Origin: Gammaproteobacteria bacterium | Lineage (GTDB): Bacteria > Pseudomonadota > Gammaproteobacteria > Chromatiales > Chromatiaceae | DNA: 64,000 nucleotides | NCBI GenBank assembly: GCA_021773975.1 | Contig: JAJFJN010000034.1 | Span: 1 to 64,000, forward strand | Direction: 5' to 3' | The notes under the pieces: generated by a model | What the model saw: the letters and a program-made list of their open reading frames with translations, nothing else | Told to the model about the DNA's origin: nothing | The model's database searches: none | Shown: positions 60,763 through 64,000 of the stretch, piece by piece | How the letters are laid out: each line of letters starts with the position of its first letter | How positions within the stretch are numbered: position 1 is the stretch's first letter | Made by a program: the position numbers and the translations under genes

Positions 60763-61983
60763 ATGATTAAAAAAATACCTGTTCATAAGGTTAAAATCGG
60801 AATGTATGTGTATGATCTTAATTGCAGCTGGATGCAGCATCCTTTTGCGATGAACCAATTTAAGATCACACAAAAAGAAGCGATAGATAAAATAATGAAT
60901 GCCGGAGTAAAAGAGTTTTATATTGATACAGAGAAAGGAGTTGATGTAGAAGAAAATATTGCAGTAACAAGTATAAAAATAGATTCTAAATCAGAATCTA
61001 TCCCTCCTGATATTCCAAATCCAATTCAAAAAAAATCATTATTTAACGAGCTATTGCGTGCTACCAAGGTAAAAGAGGAAGCGATTCAGGTGGTATCTTC
61101 TATTATGGAGGAAGCACGACTTGGCAAGTTAATAGAGATGGAACAAATCGAGTCAGTCGTCGGGAATATTGTTTTATCTGCGCTATCTAATAAAGATGCA
61201 CTACTTGGACTAATGCGTCTTAGGAAGCTTGATAAATATACATTTGAACACTCTGTTGGCTCATCAATATTGCTCGTTGCCTTTGGTGGAAGTTTGGCGT
61301 TAAGTAAAGATGAGCTTATGCAGGTTGGTATTGGTGGCTTGCTGATGGATATTGGAAAGTCGATGACACCCGCTAGTATCCTAACTAAACCGGGCCGTTT
61401 ATCAAAAAATGAATTTGCTCTTATGTGTAAGCATGTTAAATACAGCAAAGAAATCTTGGAAAAAATGCAAAATGTTTCTGAGGTTGTAATGAATATTGCG
61501 ACTGAACATCATGAACGCATTGATGGAACGGGATACCCTCTGGGCAAAAAAGGGGAGGACATTTCGCTTTATGGGCAGATGGCAGCGATTGTTGATGTAT
61601 ATGATGCACTGACGGTTAAGCGGGTTTATTGTTCAGGTATCTCTTCAAATGCTGCGCTAAAAAAACTGGTTGCATCAGGAAAAGGGTTTAATCAGGAGCT
61701 TGTTCAGCAATTTATTCACTGTATTGGGATCTACCCAATTGGCTCATTAGTCGCCTTGCCTAACGGGTTCTTTGCCGTAGTGATAGAGAGTGGAGACAAA
61801 GGATTACTATACCCGGTTATTCGGGTTATGTTTGATTCAACAAAGCGTCAGTTTATTACGCCATATGATATCGATCTTTCAAATCAATCTGAAAAAGAGA
61901 GGGTTAAAATAGTGGCAGCAATTGAGCCTGATAAGTGGCGTATTAATCCGGCTGATTTTATGGAGCACGCCAAGTACAACTAA
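60763..61983 (+). CDS. HD-GYP domain protein with altered HD dyad
   Basis: A 406-residue protein with an N-terminal DUF3391 domain (IPVHKVKIGMYVYDLNCSWM and onward) and a C-terminal HD-GYP domain. The GYP part is normal (EHHERIDGTGYPLGKKGEDI), and the first histidine (FEHSVGSS) and the KH in CKHVKYSKEIL are kept. The HD dyad itself reads GLLMDIGKSM instead of LLHDIGK (Met195 for His). That histidine binds metal, so c-di-GMP phosphodiesterase activity is probably reduced or lost; the protein may bind rather than cleave the messenger. The ATG at 60763 is used in preference to a TTG at 60742 that overlaps the ribosome-binding site. The preceding 239 bases show nothing recognised. Confidence 0.87.
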   Translation: MIKKIPVHKVKIGMYVYDLNCSWMQHPFAMNQFKITQKEAIDKIMNAGVKEFYIDTEKGVDVEENIAVTSIKIDSKSESIPPDIPNPIQKKSLFNELLRATKVKEEAIQVVSSIMEEARLGKLIEMEQIESVVGNIVLSALSNKDALLGLMRLRKLDKYTFEHSVGSSILLVAFGGSLALSKDELMQVGIGGLLMDIGKSMTPASILTKPGRLSKNEFALMCKHVKYSKEILEKMQNVSEVVMNIATEHHERIDGTGYPLGKKGEDISLYGQMAAIVDVYDALTVKRVYCSGISSNAALKKLVASGKGFNQELVQQFIHCIGIYPIGSLVALPNGFFAVVIESGDKGLLYPVIRVMFDSTKRQFITPYDIDLSNQSEKERVKIVAAIEPDKWRINPADFMEHAKYN

Positions 61984-61999
61984 AGCTGGGGTAGTGAAA

Positions 62000-62028
62000 C
62001 CTCCATTACAAAAATATTGCAATGGAGG
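62000..62028. terminator. Hairpin between convergent genes
   Basis: CCTCCATT and AATGGAGG form an 8-pair stem, extended by CAA/TTG after a bulge, between the stops of the HD-GYP gene (plus) and trxB (minus). There is no long T-run, so terminator function is tentative. Confidence 0.5.
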
Positions 62029-62040
62029 CCTTGAATTAGA

Positions 62041-63024
<984 letters not shown>

Positions 63025-63195
63025 TTATTCCATTCTGCTATCTGCAACTGACTGTCTATACTCAACTATATATAAACGCTCTAGCTGACTGTATTGATGA
63101 GACAAGTCAATTCAGTGTGCTACAGAATAGAAACTGAGTTTTTTAAATGCGGACTGAATAGTACGTAAAGTTACCTAACGGGTAAAGGAGTCAAA

Positions 63196-64000
63196 ATGCT
63201 GGTAGGTATTCCTCGTGAAATAAAAACGCTTGAAGGGCGGGTTGGATTGGTTCCTCAAGCTTGTGGTGAACTGATTCATGCAGGTCATCAGGTTTTTTTG
63301 GAACAGGGGGCAGGGGAGGCCAGTGGATTTCCTGATGATCTCTATATTGCTGTTGGCGTTAAGATTTTACCTAATGCAGAGGCGCTGTATAAAAAAGCCA
63401 AATTGATTGTAAAGGTAAAAGAGCCGGTTGCCCCAGAATTAGACCTATTACGAGAAGACCACCTGCTGTTCTCATTTTTACATCTGGCCGCAGAACCCGT
63501 TTTAATGAAACAGCTACAAAAGATTGGCCTCTCAGCCATAGCCTTTGAGACAGTTGAAACAGCACATGGTCTACCACTATTAGCCCCTATGAGTGACATT
63601 GCAGGCCGTCTCTCCGTACAGATTGGTACAACTTTATTGCACCGTCCACAAGGTGGGAAAGGTATTCTGTTGGGTGGGCTACCTGCGGCAGAGCGGGGCA
63701 AAGTGGTCATCTTGGGGGCTGGTAATGCGGGGAAGAATGCCGCTGTAGTTGCTGCTGGACTGGGGGCTGATGTCACTGTATTTGGTATTGAACGCTACCA
63801 ATTGGAAGCCATGCGTGAGCTTGGTCCCAATGTAACAGCACTTTACGCCTATGCTCATCAGATAGATCAAGCGGTTCAGCAGGCCGATCTGTTAATTGGC
63901 GCGGTATTGGTAACGGGGGCGCGAACACCGCATCTTGTCTCCGCAGCACAGGTAGCAACAATGGAGCCGGGCAGTGTGATTATTGATATTTCGGTTGATC
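63196..64000 (+). CDS. ald: Alanine dehydrogenase, 5' part (runs off the window)
   Basis: The first 268 codons of an NAD-dependent alanine dehydrogenase (alanine to pyruvate plus ammonia). It starts MLVGIPREIKTLEGRVGLVP with a good AAAGGAG upstream, continues with KVKEPVAPELDLLREDHLLF SFLHLA (substrate Lys/His region) and reaches the NAD fold GKVVILGAGNAGKNAAVVAA, then LIGAVLVTGARTPHLVSAAQ. The frame is open to the last base, so the C-terminal ~100 residues lie outside. Lrp-type control is usual elsewhere; no site was identified here. Confidence 0.93.
   Translation, partial: MLVGIPREIKTLEGRVGLVPQACGELIHAGHQVFLEQGAGEASGFPDDLYIAVGVKILPNAEALYKKAKLIVKVKEPVAPELDLLREDHLLFSFLHLAAEPVLMKQLQKIGLSAIAFETVETAHGLPLLAPMSDIAGRLSVQIGTTLLHRPQGGKGILLGGLPAAERGKVVILGAGNAGKNAAVVAAGLGADVTVFGIERYQLEAMRELGPNVTALYAYAHQIDQAVQQADLLIGAVLVTGARTPHLVSAAQVATMEPGSVIIDISVD

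Overview
The window reads as chromosomal DNA of a free-living or host-associated gammaproteobacterium with sulfur-oxidising chemistry. Evidence: a dsrEFH-dsrC set followed directly by a dsrN/cobB-type cobyrinate a,c-diamide synthase, a soxYZ pair, a mercaptopyruvate sulfurtransferase and a two-gene (system II) cytochrome c assembly module, on a backbone with standard gammaproteobacterial order (thrS-infC-rpmI-rplT, pheST-ihfA-merR-tRNA-Pro, lapAB-pyrF). Base composition is moderate, and no rRNA operon, CRISPR array or intact mobile element is visible.

Layout. 1-5924: end of a surface-polysaccharide / PEP-CTERM region (WcaI-like glycosyltransferase, FHA protein, WecA-like glycosyl-phosphate transferase, nucleotidyltransferase, PEP-CTERM-like secreted protein). 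5921-11513 (minus): a complete lasso-peptide gene cluster in the order transporter D, leader-binding B1, protease B2, cyclase C, precursor A, HPr-kinase-like K. The precursor gene is only 51 codons (7030-7185) and starts inside the cyclase stop codon; its leader carries the YxxPxL motif and Thr at -2, and its core GFGLSGIDSLSQPKSGGTE predicts an eight-residue Gly1-Asp8 ring. The nucleotidyltransferase at 3565-4734 belongs to a family that often accompanies such clusters. 11568-14639: an NfnAB/SudAB-like flavin oxidoreductase whose FAD subunit carries an N-terminal HEAT-like domain. 14834-22555: tRNA-Val, thrS, infC (apparent AUC start), rpmI, rplT, pheS, pheT, ihfA, a MerR regulator, tRNA-Pro. 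22820-33874: housekeeping and accessory genes (UPF0149, ResB/CcsA, DEAD-box helicase, SprA-related protein, FKBP, OB-fold protein, SrkA, a large unknown protein, YhbY, hemerythrin-PAS protein).

34215-37738 is a compact plus-strand unit: a DMT permease, a PAPS-type sulfotransferase and two adjacent citrate-synthase-fold proteins that both lack the catalytic histidines. This may be an undescribed pathway. It faces a TonB-dependent receptor and an acetolactate-synthase-like enzyme on the other strand. 42304-42884 holds an IS3-family remnant. 42885-49405: dihaem cytochrome c, a Rossmann-GAF-GGDEF fusion, an orphan fliK behind a sigma-54 promoter, lapA, lapB, pyrF and a ComEA-like protein. 49572-53620: recC without recB/recD beside it, and ppsR. 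53671-55957 (minus): bepA-soxY-soxZ, in which SoxY has no cysteine at all. 56094-60523: dsrEFHC, dsrN, sseA, truC. 60763-64000: a degenerate HD-GYP protein, trxB and the 5' part of ald.

Product names rest on recognising family motifs by eye. Start codons were chosen from ribosome-binding sites, overlaps and family N-termini, and several differ from the longest open frame.
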